From positions 1 through 64,000 of the forward strand of contig CAVVGK010000004.1 of assembly GCA_963747755.1 (NCBI GenBank): a DNA stretch of 64,000 nucleotides, written 5' to 3'. The position numbers and the translations under genes are program-made. Under the pieces are notes generated by a model. The model did not search any database, was not told the DNA's origin, and was given only the letters and a program-made list of their open reading frames with translations. This stretch comes from DATFVA01 sp963747755 (GTDB lineage Bacteria; Bacteroidota; Ignavibacteria; Ignavibacteriales; Ignavibacteriaceae). This document shows positions 53,334 to 62,239 of this stretch, one piece after another. The number at the start of each line of letters is the position of its first letter. Positions within the stretch are counted from its first letter, which is position 1.

Positions 53334-54203
53334 TTACTTCAGCTGTATCTTTGGTTCCTCTTCCCTTTTTTCTTCCGGTTTCTTTAGATAATACTTTTCA
53401 AAGTGTCTGGTTATAAGGTTAAAAGCATCGTCAACATTTTCGCAGAATGAAAAAAGATCAAGGTCAGAAGGACTGATAACAGCATTTGAAACGAGTCCGT
53501 CGAAGTTTATTATGTTCTTCCAGTACTTTTCATCATAGACGATAAGAAGCATTTTCTTTTTGATCTTATCAGTCTGGATCAATGTAATGATTTCAAAGAA
53601 TTCGTCCATCGTTCCGAAGCCCCCCGGAAATACTATAAGCGCTTTAGCCAGGTATGCAAACCAGAATTTTCTCATGAAGAAGTAGTGAAATTCAAATTGA
53701 AGGTCAGGACTAACGTACTTATTAACGAACTGCTCAAATGGGATACTGATATTGAGACCTACAGAATAGCCTCCAGCAAGCTTAGCACCTTTATTGGCAG
53801 CCTCCATTATGCCGGGACCTCCGCCTGTACAGATTATAAAACGGTTGCCTGAAGTATCAAGGTTTAGTGACCATTCGGTTAATCTTTTGGATAATTCAAC
53901 TGCATCTTCATAATATTTCGACATTTTTACCATATGCTGTGCATTCCTCAGCGCCAGGGCAAGCTTTTCATTAGAAGTATCTTTAGGATTAATAGTTTTG
54001 AATTTATTCAGCGCTGCTGTCGACTTTTGCCTGGACAATAGCCTTGCTGATCCGAAAAATACAATGGTATCGACTATCTTGTGTTTCCTGAATTTTGTTT
54101 TCGGTTCAAGAAATTCTGAAAGGATGCGCAGGATCCTTGCATCAGATGAATTTAGAAAATCAAGATTTTCATAGGCTTTCTGTACGGGTTTGGATTTTGA
54201 CAT
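53334..54203 (-). CDS. LOG family protein (Rossmann fold)
   Basis: The 289-residue protein carries the LOG/TIGR00730 motifs CTGGGPGIMEAANKGAKLAG and FPGGFGTMDEFFEIITLIQT. The PGGxGTxxE motif marks nucleoside-5'-monophosphate phosphoribohydrolases that release free bases, as in cytokinin activation. It belongs to the longer type with an extra N-terminal helical segment (residues 1-60). Conversion of nucleotides is the likely function. It converges with rpsU. Confidence 0.9.
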   Translation of the reverse strand: MSKSKPVQKAYENLDFLNSSDARILRILSEFLEPKTKFRKHKIVDTIVFFGSARLLSRQKSTAALNKFKTINPKDTSNEKLALALRNAQHMVKMSKYYEDAVELSKRLTEWSLNLDTSGNRFIICTGGGPGIMEAANKGAKLAGGYSVGLNISIPFEQFVNKYVSPDLQFEFHYFFMRKFWFAYLAKALIVFPGGFGTMDEFFEIITLIQTDKIKKKMLLIVYDEKYWKNIINFDGLVSNAVISPSDLDLFSFCENVDDAFNLITRHFEKYYLKKPEEKREEEPKIQLK

Positions 54204-54383
54204 GTGCTCCTAAAAAATATTTAAAAGTGTAGACAGTTTGCCTTTTAATTAATTTTAATTTACTGCATTTTTGCTTTAAAAAAATAAGGACAAAATTAAA
54301 AATACATTAATTCTGTTATTTGATCATAAAATAATATTACCTGTTAATTAAAAAAATTCAGATTCAGTAAGCTTTATATAAGG

Positions 54384-55637
54384 ATGGGCATGCTCAAGCG
54401 TACGATTATTGTTCTCTTACTTTTTGTTTCCACTGTATATCCTTCATCCAAAGAAGAGATAGCATCAAAAATACATCATATATTATCAAGACTTCCTGCC
54501 TCAACACATCCAGCAGTGCTTGTATTTAACCCGCTGACACAGGATACTATTTTTTCCCTTAACGCTGCAGCATCGATGATTCCCGCATCAAACACGAAAC
54601 TATTTACAACTGCGACTGCCCTGTCGGAGCTTGGAGGCGACTTCGTACTCAAAACCTCTCTGATGACGGATGATTCAAACATTAAAGACGGGATCATAAA
54701 CGGGAATCTTTATATTAAAGGCTACGGGAATTCTCTGTTCTCCCAGGAAGATCTAGAAAAATGCGTAAAAGAATTAAAGCAGAAAGGCATTAAAAAGATT
54801 ACCGGGAAGGTTGTAGGCGACGATAGTTACTTTGATAATGTGTATACCAGGGATGACTGGATAAGAGACGAAGTAGCAAACGTTAAGCTGCCCCCAATTT
54901 CAGCACTGGTTCTGGACAGGAACAGGAAAGTTATATACAAAAAAAGAGGAAGAAGGACGAGACGATACCTTATTAATGTACAGAATCCTCCTCTGAATGC
55001 GGCAGAGTGTTTAAGAAGCGAACTATTAAACCAGGGTATCGGGATAGATTCAAAAGCCGTAGAAGGAGTTACCCCTGATGAAGCTGTTGAGATAACGAGT
55101 TCAGGAATTATATTAAGGAACCTGCTTCAGGATATAAACAAGCACAGCGACAATTTTTTAGCCGAATGTTTATTTAAGACAGTGGGTACCGAGATCAGCG
55201 GCAAACAGGGAAACGCGTTCTTCTCGACCCAGGCCATACTTTCATTCATTAAGGATAATGGTATTTTTTACGAGGGCTCATCAATAGTAGACGGTTCCGG
55301 AATTTCCCGCTTTGATCAGATTACTGTAGGGGCACTGGCCGGGGTGCTTGAGAAAATGTATTTCGATCTGGCACATTATGATGACTTCTATAATTCACTC
55401 AGTATCGCAGGAGTCGACGGAACGCTGGCTCACAGAATGAGAGGAACGCGGGCCGAGAACAATTTCCACGGTAAAACAGGTACACTTAACGGAGTTTCTT
55501 CATTATCAGGATATCTGACTAATGAAGCAGGTGATGATTTGATAGTAAGTATAATATTCGAGTTTGACAAAAAAGGGGCCAGGTTTCACAGGGATCTGCA
55601 GGATGATATTGTTACTCTGCTGGCTGACTGGAGATAA
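54384..55637 (+). CDS. dacB: D-alanyl-D-alanine carboxypeptidase/endopeptidase (PBP4, S13)
   Basis: DacB trims or opens peptidoglycan cross-links in the periplasm. The 417-residue protein has a signal peptide (to about VYPSS) and the three penicillin-binding motifs: SxxK at Ser69-Lys72 (IPASNTKLF), SxN in KHSDNFLAE and KTG in FHGKTGTLNG. ATG 54390 is an alternative start. The length is shorter than E. coli PBP4 (477), so the inserted domain is reduced. Confidence 0.94.
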   Translation: MGMLKRTIIVLLLFVSTVYPSSKEEIASKIHHILSRLPASTHPAVLVFNPLTQDTIFSLNAAASMIPASNTKLFTTATALSELGGDFVLKTSLMTDDSNIKDGIINGNLYIKGYGNSLFSQEDLEKCVKELKQKGIKKITGKVVGDDSYFDNVYTRDDWIRDEVANVKLPPISALVLDRNRKVIYKKRGRRTRRYLINVQNPPLNAAECLRSELLNQGIGIDSKAVEGVTPDEAVEITSSGIILRNLLQDINKHSDNFLAECLFKTVGTEISGKQGNAFFSTQAILSFIKDNGIFYEGSSIVDGSGISRFDQITVGALAGVLEKMYFDLAHYDDFYNSLSIAGVDGTLAHRMRGTRAENNFHGKTGTLNGVSSLSGYLTNEAGDDLIVSIIFEFDKKGARFHRDLQDDIVTLLADWR

Positions 55638-55643
55638 AAAAAA

Positions 55644-55747
55644 GACTGCTTCAAAGGTCTTTTATTGTCATTTCGAGCAGGTCTTTAAGGGAGAAATCTT
55701 TGTCTCTCCTTCCAGTTCCAAGATGTCATCTATCCTTTGAAACAGCC
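55644..55747. repeat. Hairpin element between convergent dacB and secG
   Basis: The arms GACTGCTTCAAAGG (55644-55657) and CCTTTGAAACAGCC (55734-55747) are imperfect inverted repeats. They flank the second copy of the CATTTCGA...GAGAAATCTTTG fragment (55667-55702). A run of A precedes the left arm and T-rich sequence follows the right, so it can terminate both convergent transcripts. Its arms match those of the element at 58355. Confidence 0.65.
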
Positions 55748-55775
55748 TCTACAATCTTTTTATTCTTAACCAGAA

Positions 55776-56144
55776 TTATTTATTCTGTTGAGTCTGGTTT
55801 CCTTCAGTAGGAACGTTTGGGGTCTGCTGAGGAGGCAGACTCGGGGACTGTGGAACATTTTGCTGACCTGATCTCTGAATTATACTGTCGCGCTGCTCCG
55901 TGGTTGACTGACCGGGCAGAAAGAACAAGTTTATAACTATCGTAAGCACAGCAAGAGATCCGCCAAGCCACCAGGTTGCTTTACTCAAAAAATCGGCTGT
56001 TCTCCTTGTTCCGAACATTGTGCCCATTCCACCGGCGCCGCCGAATGTACCCGCCAGGCCGCCGCCTTTACTAGACTGAAGAAGAACAATAATGACCAGT
56101 AATACTGCTATTGCCGTTGTTATAACTATTAATGTTGCATACAT
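55776..56144 (-). CDS. secG: Preprotein translocase subunit SecG
   Basis: SecG is the small Sec channel subunit. The 122-residue protein has two membrane helices (about 3-22 and 58-76). Between them lies the family loop VLLQSSKGGGLAGTFGGAGG followed by GTMFGTRRTADFLSKATWW. A Gln/Pro/Thr-rich tail of about 40 residues is extra compared with E. coli. The CAU tRNA gene lies 23 bases upstream. Confidence 0.95.
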   Translation of the reverse strand: MYATLIVITTAIAVLLVIIVLLQSSKGGGLAGTFGGAGGMGTMFGTRRTADFLSKATWWLGGSLAVLTIVINLFFLPGQSTTEQRDSIIQRSGQQNVPQSPSLPPQQTPNVPTEGNQTQQNK

Positions 56145-56166
56145 ATATCTAACTCCTGTGATTTCG

Positions 56167-56240
56167 TAGCGGGGGAGGGATTCGAACCCCCGACACGTGG
56201 ATTATGATTCCACTGCTCTAACCGACTGAGCTACCCCGCC
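56167..56240 (-). tRNA. tRNA with CAU anticodon, probably elongator Met
   Basis: The 74-nucleotide cloverleaf has acceptor pairs GGCGGGG/CCCCGCT, a D arm TAGCTCAGTCGGTTAGAGC, anticodon stem GTGGA/TCCAC with loop ATCATAA (anticodon CAU), and T loop TTCGAAT. CCA is not encoded. The paired first base (G1 with U72) and the lack of three G-C pairs in the anticodon stem exclude the initiator. Elongator methionine is most likely; the lysidine-modified isoleucine tRNA, the substrate of TilS, is the alternative. Confidence 0.9.
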
Positions 56241-56635
56241 AAACTTCATATTTTAGCCTGTAAATATAGAAATTAATAGATTTCCATCAAAATAATTATT
56301 GGGGCAGAAAATTGAATTAAACAGTTCCTGATAACCCGCTTCTTCTCACCCTCAGCCTCGCAAACCCCTGACCTCGCAACCTTTCTTGACTAACACAACT
56401 TAATATATTATGTTCAATACAGTTGATAACAAGGATAACATAGAACCTTAGGAAAATGATTTTGTTAAGATGATCTCTCAGTAAAAGAGACATTTATAAA
56501 GCAAAAGTATAGGGAGAAAAATGAAGACTTTACACTTAGTTTTCGTCGTAATCTTTCCCAATCTATGGTTGATTTCACAGCATTGAAGTGATTCTCAAAA
56601 TACTTGATTATTAACAAGCATTCCGGAGGGATCCT
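56241..56635. other. Intergenic region before the T9SS propeller protein
   Basis: This 395-base spacer holds the tRNA promoter side on the left and the upstream region of the 56636 gene on the right. The only notable content is the tiny signal-peptide-like frame at 56521-56586 and the strong ribosome binding site at 56625-56630. The rest is AT-rich. Confidence 0.5.
56521..56586 (+). pseudogene. Orphan 21-residue signal-peptide-like frame
   Basis: ATG 56521 opens 21 codons encoding MKTLHLVFVVIFPNLWLISQ plus His, ending at TGA 56584-56586. It has the positive start, hydrophobic core and SQ-type end of an export signal, with GGGAGA upstream. No downstream frame continues it. It may be the leftover start of a decayed exported gene, or a short leader peptide for the next gene. 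Confidence 0.4.
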
Positions 56636-58333
56636 ATGAATAAATTTATTTACACTTTTATCTCTCTTATTATTTTTTCTGCTGAAATTTTACCGCAGGA
56701 AGTAGATGGAGAGAATTTCTGGTCACTTACTACCAATAGTACCGGCCGCGTTTATACAATGGCCGCTTATCCGGCAAATCCTGATCTCATGTTCGCCGGC
56801 GGTCTGGATCAGGGGGTATTTGTTACTACTAACGGAGGCACAACCTGGACGCAAAGAAATAACGGGCTGAATAATATTCAGGTCCAGGCCCTCGCCGTGG
56901 CTCCTGATAATCCCATCGGTTTTCAGTATGTTTATGCAGGCACTGCCCCTGGAGCAAATGGCGGCGTGTATAGATCAGTAGACGGAGGCTTAAACTGGAC
57001 ATTGATAAATAATGGTATTACTGAATCCAATATCGGCATTCAGGCGTTAGTCGTAAGTCCCTTTGATCCCTTTACTATCTGGGTAAGCGTTTTCGACGGC
57101 GTAACTGATGCAGTAAATGGTATATATAAAACTACAGATGCCGGTGATAACTGGTATCCCGTTACAGCAGGCCTCGGTACAATCAGGAACTTCCTTACTA
57201 TTGCCGCATCCCCGGTTGACGCCAATTTAGTTTACCTCGGCACTTCGTTTTCAACAGCAACCAGTACGGGACCTTCAGTGATATATAGAAGCACAGACGC
57301 CGGTGAAAGCTGGGTACTGGCAAGCAATGGTCTTCCTACAGATCCTGCAGCAATAAATCCTATCAGATTTATTGTCATCAGTCCAGTTGATCCCAACTTT
57401 TTATTCGCCGGTTTATTCATGAATACAACTGACGGCGGAGCTTATTTTTCAACAGATGGCGGAAGTAACTGGGTTAAGAGATGGAACGGCGCCCCTTCAG
57501 ACATTGGAACTTTGTTAAGATCCGGGGCTTTGTGCCCATATATAGGATACGAAAATGATGTATATGTAGGGTTCGATAGAACCGATGGGACAAATATCGG
57601 CGTATGGCGCTCTACTGACGAAGGGAATAACTGGGAATCGTTTAACGGAAATGCAATGCTTAATACGTATGCAATACGCGCTTTAGTGTTCAATCCCACC
57701 TCTGCAAATACACTCTTCGCCGGATGTGCCTCTACAACCGGTGCCGGTGTTTATGAATTTTCTTTACCGGTGGTCCCGGTTGAGTTTGCTTCGTTTACCG
57801 CTAATGTAAGCGGTACCGACGTTCTGCTTAACTGGATCACTGCTACGGAAACCAACAATGCAGGTTTTTATGTTGAGAGAAAAATAAAAGATGGTAATTG
57901 GGAAACATTGGGATTTATAAATGGAACAGGTACTTCAGCTGAGTTGAATCATTATACTTTTATTGATAAAAATATTCCTTATGGAAGTTATTCGTATAGG
58001 TTAAAGCAGACTGATTATAATGGAACCTACGAATATAGTTCTGAAATCAGCGCAGAAGTTACAGCTGTTACTTCCTTTAACCTTTTTCAGAATTATCCGA
58101 ATCCTTTTAACCCAGGCACAGCAATCCGGTATTCTATTCCTTCGGATGAATTTGTGGTGTTAAAAGTATTTGATATCCTTGGCTCCGAAGTATCGACCCT
58201 GGTTAATCAGAAACAGAGCAAAGGCGATCATACAATAAACTTTGATGCTTCGAAGCTGAACAGCGGAGTATATTTTTACTCAATCACAGCCGGCAGCTGG
58301 AATAAGACCATGAAAATGCTTCTTACCAAATAG
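56636..58333 (+). CDS. Secreted BNR/propeller protein with T9SS sorting domain
   Basis: The 565-residue protein has a signal peptide (to about LPQE) and six BNR/sortilin-like repeats with the S/T-x-D/N-x-G-x-x-W pattern, for example VTTNGGTTWTQ, YRSVDGGLNWT, YKTTDAGDNWY, YRSTDAGESWV, YFSTDGGSNWV and WRSTDEGNNWE. These should form a beta-propeller. A fibronectin-like domain (residues about 377-470) and a type A sorting domain (LFQNYPNPFNPGTAIRYSIP to KTMKMLLTK) follow. The start has a good ribosome site (GGAGGG). The ligand is unknown; carbohydrate or surface adhesion is plausible. Confidence 0.9.
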   Translation: MNKFIYTFISLIIFSAEILPQEVDGENFWSLTTNSTGRVYTMAAYPANPDLMFAGGLDQGVFVTTNGGTTWTQRNNGLNNIQVQALAVAPDNPIGFQYVYAGTAPGANGGVYRSVDGGLNWTLINNGITESNIGIQALVVSPFDPFTIWVSVFDGVTDAVNGIYKTTDAGDNWYPVTAGLGTIRNFLTIAASPVDANLVYLGTSFSTATSTGPSVIYRSTDAGESWVLASNGLPTDPAAINPIRFIVISPVDPNFLFAGLFMNTTDGGAYFSTDGGSNWVKRWNGAPSDIGTLLRSGALCPYIGYENDVYVGFDRTDGTNIGVWRSTDEGNNWESFNGNAMLNTYAIRALVFNPTSANTLFAGCASTTGAGVYEFSLPVVPVEFASFTANVSGTDVLLNWITATETNNAGFYVERKIKDGNWETLGFINGTGTSAELNHYTFIDKNIPYGSYSYRLKQTDYNGTYEYSSEISAEVTAVTSFNLFQNYPNPFNPGTAIRYSIPSDEFVVLKVFDILGSEVSTLVNQKQSKGDHTINFDASKLNSGVYFYSITAGSWNKTMKMLLTK

Positions 58334-58354
58334 AAATTTTCTTTGTCAGAAAAA

Positions 58355-58451
58355 GAGGCTGACTCAGAAGTTGAATTTTGTCAACCTGAATTTGTTTCAG
58401 GTTCTGATTTAAATCGATTTAAAATAACCCTTTTGAGACAGCCTTTTTTTT
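58355..58451. repeat. Hairpin element/terminator between convergent genes
   Basis: Outer arms GGCTGACTCAGAAG (58357-58370) and CTTTTGAGACAGCC (58430-58443) are imperfect inverted repeats. An inner perfect hairpin AACCTGAA/TTCAGGTT (58383-58103 spacing, at 58383-58403) sits between them. Eight T follow the right arm and an A-rich flank precedes the left, so it can terminate the propeller gene and the convergent M48 gene. The arms match those of 55644-55747. Confidence 0.72.
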
Positions 58452-58483
58452 AAATTTCACCTCTCTCCTCCCTTATAATCAAT

Positions 58484-59326
58484 TTAATGGAATTTGCTGA
58501 GTACGTTTTGCTGGTATTCTTCGTGGTAGATGCCCTCACCGGTATCATTGTAGCTTTTGATGGGGAGGTTCATATCCTGGAGCCTCTGCTTGGTGCTTGT
58601 GATCCTGTCGATCGGATCGGGATGGGTAGAGAGGAAGGTTGCGACTGCATTTGAGTTTGAGCTGATTAATCCGTCGTCTCTCATTTCTTCAAAGAAAAAC
58701 ATTACGCTTCCGGGATAAAATCTTGTATCATTTAAGTATTTCACGGAGTATTCATCGGCCTGGTCTTCATCTGATCTGCTGTTGGCGAGGAAGCCGAGTC
58801 CAACAAATAGGTTGGCCGCTATTTCTTCTATCTGTGAAGGATTTTCACCGAGGACGATATTCAGAAGGATCGATACGCCGTAGTAAGCTGTCATTCTCTG
58901 GGTAGCATGGCGAAGTTCGGCGTGCGCGATTTCGTGTCCCAGCACACCTGCAAGCGCTGATGAGGAAGTTAAGTACTTAATCAAACCGGTATAAACATAA
59001 ATATAGCCGCCGGGAAGTGCGAAAGCATTAAGGGTGGAATCATCATCGATGATATTCATCTGATAATCAAAAACATCTTTATGTTCAATTTGAGATGAAG
59101 CAAGTATCTGGTTAAAGATTTGAGAGACTATATAATTCTTAATCGAAGGATCGCCCTTAAATATAGGGTATTCCTGCGGATCGCTCTGGATCTGGGCGTT
59201 TAACTGCTGTCCCAGCTGTACATCATCCTGGAGTGAAAATATATTTATACCGGTATCGCAGGAATTAATAACGGGCAGAACGGCCAGAAGCGATAATAAT
59301 AAACCTCTTGTAAGAATTATTCTCAT
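58484..59326 (-). CDS. M48-family metalloprotease, lipoprotein
   Basis: The 280-residue protein has a lipoprotein signal (LPVINSCDTG) and an M48 gluzincin domain with the zinc motif GVLGHEIAHAELRHATQRMT and the third ligand Glu in DEDQADEYSVKYL. Homologues such as BepA and LoiP act on outer-membrane proteins in the periplasm. It has no TPR domain. It lies 66 bases downstream of obg and converges on the propeller gene. Confidence 0.93.
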   Translation of the reverse strand: MRIILTRGLLLSLLAVLPVINSCDTGINIFSLQDDVQLGQQLNAQIQSDPQEYPIFKGDPSIKNYIVSQIFNQILASSQIEHKDVFDYQMNIIDDDSTLNAFALPGGYIYVYTGLIKYLTSSSALAGVLGHEIAHAELRHATQRMTAYYGVSILLNIVLGENPSQIEEIAANLFVGLGFLANSRSDEDQADEYSVKYLNDTRFYPGSVMFFFEEMRDDGLISSNSNAVATFLSTHPDPIDRITSTKQRLQDMNLPIKSYNDTGEGIYHEEYQQNVLSKFH

Positions 59327-59392
59327 TTAATCTCCTTCAATCCTAATGATGCGAAATATATTAAATCAGGAATTCATGGGAGGTAACCGGAA

Positions 59393-60397
59393 TCAATCTT
59401 CCTGTTTTTTTTCTTTTTGTATCATTTCCCAGGTAAGGTCGAGGAATTTATCAATTCCCGCACCTGTAGCCGCAGAAATAATATGGATTTTATTATCCAG
59501 CTTTTTCATTCTTTTCTTCAGGAGCTTGTTTATTTCAGATTCTTCCACAAGGTCAGATTTGGAAAGAACAAGCAGTTCGGGCTTTTGAGCAAGTTTCTTG
59601 CTATAGCTTTTCAATTCGTTATGCAGGACTTTATAATCATCCTGATAGTTTTCAGAAGTAATATCAATAAGATAAACCAGAACTTTTGTTCTTTCGATAT
59701 GCCGCAGGAACTTCAGGCCAAGACCTTTTCCCTCGTGAGCTCCCTCGATAATTCCCGGGATATCGGCTACGGTGAAGCTCTGGTATTCTTTGTACTGAAC
59801 GATTCCGAGATTCGGCTCAAGGGTTGTGAAGGGATAATCGGCTATTTTGGGACGCGCCGCAGAGATGGTGGAAATTAAAGTAGATTTCCCTGCATTGGGA
59901 AACCCTACCAGTCCAACATCGGCAATAAGCTTCAGCTCAAGGATAATTTTTCGTTCCTCGCCGGGTTTTCCCGGTTCAGCGTACCTCGGGGCCTGGTTGG
60001 TCGGAGTTGCAAAGTTGCTGTTGCCTTTACCGCCTCTGCCTCCTTTTGCCGCAACTATGCGCTTTCCATCCTCATCAAGATCAAATAATACTTTGTTTGA
60101 TTCGGCATCTTTAATGACGGTTCCGACAGGGACTTCTATAATTATATCTTTACCGTTTTTGCCGTCTTTTCGCGAATTGGCTCCCGGTTCTCCCTTTCCC
60201 GCTTTATAGTTTTTCTTATAGCGGAAATCAAGGAGTGTAGCCAGGTTATGATGAGCTTCAATAATGACACTACCTCCGTCCCCTCCGTTACCGCCTGAGG
60301 GTCCGCCTTTAGGAACGTACTTTTCTCTGCGGAAGGTAACTGCTCCGTCTCCCCCGTTTCCGGCGCTGATACTGATTTCTGCAAAGTCAATAAACAT
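59393..60397 (-). CDS. obg: GTPase Obg/CgtA
   Basis: Obg is a ribosome-associated GTPase in 50S assembly and stress control. The 334-residue protein has the glycine-rich Obg fold (FADIAEIS-type start FIDFAEISISAGNGGDGAVT), then G1 GFPNAGKST, switch motif DYPFTTLEPNLG, G3 DIPGIIEGAHEGKGLG and G4 SKSD. It lacks the long C-terminal extension. It follows the acidic protein gene by three bases. Confidence 0.97.
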   Translation of the reverse strand: MFIDFAEISISAGNGGDGAVTFRREKYVPKGGPSGGNGGDGGSVIIEAHHNLATLLDFRYKKNYKAGKGEPGANSRKDGKNGKDIIIEVPVGTVIKDAESNKVLFDLDEDGKRIVAAKGGRGGKGNSNFATPTNQAPRYAEPGKPGEERKIILELKLIADVGLVGFPNAGKSTLISTISAARPKIADYPFTTLEPNLGIVQYKEYQSFTVADIPGIIEGAHEGKGLGLKFLRHIERTKVLVYLIDITSENYQDDYKVLHNELKSYSKKLAQKPELLVLSKSDLVEESEINKLLKKRMKKLDNKIHIISAATGAGIDKFLDLTWEMIQKEKKQED

Positions 60398-60400
60398 ATG

Positions 60401-62083
60401 CTAGTCCTGATTGAAAAAATTACTTACAGCGTTGGTTAGTACAACGGCATCCCTTGAGTATGGACTTACTTTATAAGAAAAGAAAACTGCTTTGAGAATT
60501 TCTGTTGCTTCATCGTAATCAGCCGATTCCGATATCTTTTCCATAGTATTTACGAAATCTTCCTCATCTTCGTTAAATACGTTTGCCACTATTTTTTCCA
60601 TTTCTTTATCCGAAAGGAAGCTCAATATATCATTATTTTTACGGTCAGCTGCAGCCAGCGTTTCAGACTCCACCTGCTCATTACTTTCATCATCGTCAAA
60701 CGATAGCTCTTCTTCTTCGATTATCAATTCTTCTGAAATTATTTCATCTTCAGGAGTATCTTCAGGAATATCTTCAAGAGTATCTTCCGGAACAGAAGTT
60801 TCCCTGGGAGGTTTTTCTTCTAATGAAGTTGAATCTGTCTCTATTTCTTCCGGTACTTCAGTATTTTCCTCAACAGGCTCTTCGTCATCCTCATCCAGTT
60901 CGGTGAAGTTGAGATCATCCTCGGAGCTGAGAGTATCCAGCTGTGCTTCTAGTTCCTCAAGTGATTTTAATTCAGTCTTATACCGGCTAAGAAAATCATC
61001 GGAAGATTCCAGCTCAATCTCTTTTTGTTCATTCACTTGCTCAGAGATTCCTTCACCGCTTTTCTCTGCTTCTTTAGATTTATCTGCCGGAAGTTCAGGC
61101 GCTTCTTTTTCTGTTTCTGGTTCATTCAGAATATTATTGTCAGAAGGATGTTCTTCTGTTTCAACTGCTTCAGTCTCTTTTTCTTCCGACGGATTTACAT
61201 CTGAAACGCCGGCATCGGAAGAGACTTCATAGTCCTGCTGTTCTTTTTCAGACGGGTTTTCTGATTCAGAAGTCTGAATCTCTTCTGTTTCCGACTCTTC
61301 TTCTTTTGCAGCCGGGGATGTTTTTAAAGGTTCTTTCGAATAAAGGATCTTTCTTATCTCCTCAATATCATATTTCCTTTTATCGTCAGCCGGTATAGCC
61401 CGCCTGAGCTTAAACAGCGGCTCCATCAAATCTTTCTCTTTCAGGAAAAGCTCTACTGTCTGAGTATGGATGCGGGTCTTATTTATTCCTCCTTCATTGA
61501 AGAAGTCACCAATAGAGACAAGTGCATTATCAATAAGATCGTGAGTGTGCTCGCTGAACATTTGCTGATCAATTTTCCCAAGGATCATTCCGAATTCAGT
61601 CTCGCTGAGCGAGAGAATTTTCCTTTTTGAGAAGTATCCGTAAAAAACGTTCTTTACATAATCGTAATAATAAATGTAATTGAGCATCCTTTTAATCTCA
61701 TTAACGTTCTTCGTTTTATTCTCATCGAAGATCAGCTTAGAAAGCGTCCAGTTTGGTCTGACTAGGTAATTTATATTAAATGTCACCGCGTGGGTTACAA
61801 GAGTTCTGACATCTTCAAAGGCCAGCCGTTTGTTCTTTTTTATCTCTTCGCTGATGAGGTTAAAATAATGCGATATTTCGCTGCCGGAATAATCGAAGGA
61901 GGAATTCTGCATGAGTCTTCTGCGGTCTTCGTAAATCAGGTAATCGAGATGTGCCGATATATATAACAAAATAGCAGGATGAATTTCGGCAGAGGCGAGT
62001 CTCTCATACGGGAAAAAGGACCCTAATTTATTAACACGGTTCAGTGTAAAATCAATAATGAATTTAATTTCTTTTTCGAACAT
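60401..62083 (-). CDS. Unknown protein with long acidic low-complexity region
   Basis: I do not recognise this 560-residue protein. Residues 1-250 are helical and ordered-looking (EIKFIIDFTLNRVNKLGSFF, VKNVFYGYFSKRKILSLSE), residues about 255-500 are dominated by Glu, Asp, Ser, Thr and Pro, and about 505-560 are helical again (ATEILKAVFFSYKVSPYSRD). The acidic part includes short 12-base DNA repeats at 60751-60786 encoding PED-type units. No membrane segment or signal peptide is seen. It lies three bases upstream of obg and is very likely cotranscribed with it. Confidence 0.75.
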   Translation of the reverse strand: MFEKEIKFIIDFTLNRVNKLGSFFPYERLASAEIHPAILLYISAHLDYLIYEDRRRLMQNSSFDYSGSEISHYFNLISEEIKKNKRLAFEDVRTLVTHAVTFNINYLVRPNWTLSKLIFDENKTKNVNEIKRMLNYIYYYDYVKNVFYGYFSKRKILSLSETEFGMILGKIDQQMFSEHTHDLIDNALVSIGDFFNEGGINKTRIHTQTVELFLKEKDLMEPLFKLRRAIPADDKRKYDIEEIRKILYSKEPLKTSPAAKEEESETEEIQTSESENPSEKEQQDYEVSSDAGVSDVNPSEEKETEAVETEEHPSDNNILNEPETEKEAPELPADKSKEAEKSGEGISEQVNEQKEIELESSDDFLSRYKTELKSLEELEAQLDTLSSEDDLNFTELDEDDEEPVEENTEVPEEIETDSTSLEEKPPRETSVPEDTLEDIPEDTPEDEIISEELIIEEEELSFDDDESNEQVESETLAAADRKNNDILSFLSDKEMEKIVANVFNEDEEDFVNTMEKISESADYDEATEILKAVFFSYKVSPYSRDAVVLTNAVSNFFNQD

Positions 62084-62120
62084 TCTGCCCTACTCTCATT
62101 TATTTCCTTGCAGAAAATAT

Positions 62121-62152
62121 AAAAAATCCCGATTAAAGTGTTAACCGGGATT
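62121..62152 (-). terminator. Intrinsic terminator of the sdh-small gene run
   Basis: On the minus strand AATCCCGGTTAA pairs with TTAATCGGGATT (one mismatch) around a four-base loop and is followed by TTTTTT. It lies 88 bases beyond the stop of the 88-residue gene. Confidence 0.85.
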
Positions 62153-62239
62153 ATAAAATGAATTAACGAATTCCGGATTCAGCGGATTATGCAGATTGCA
62201 AATGGAACTCCGATCTCAGGCCTCAGCCAATCCATCCAA

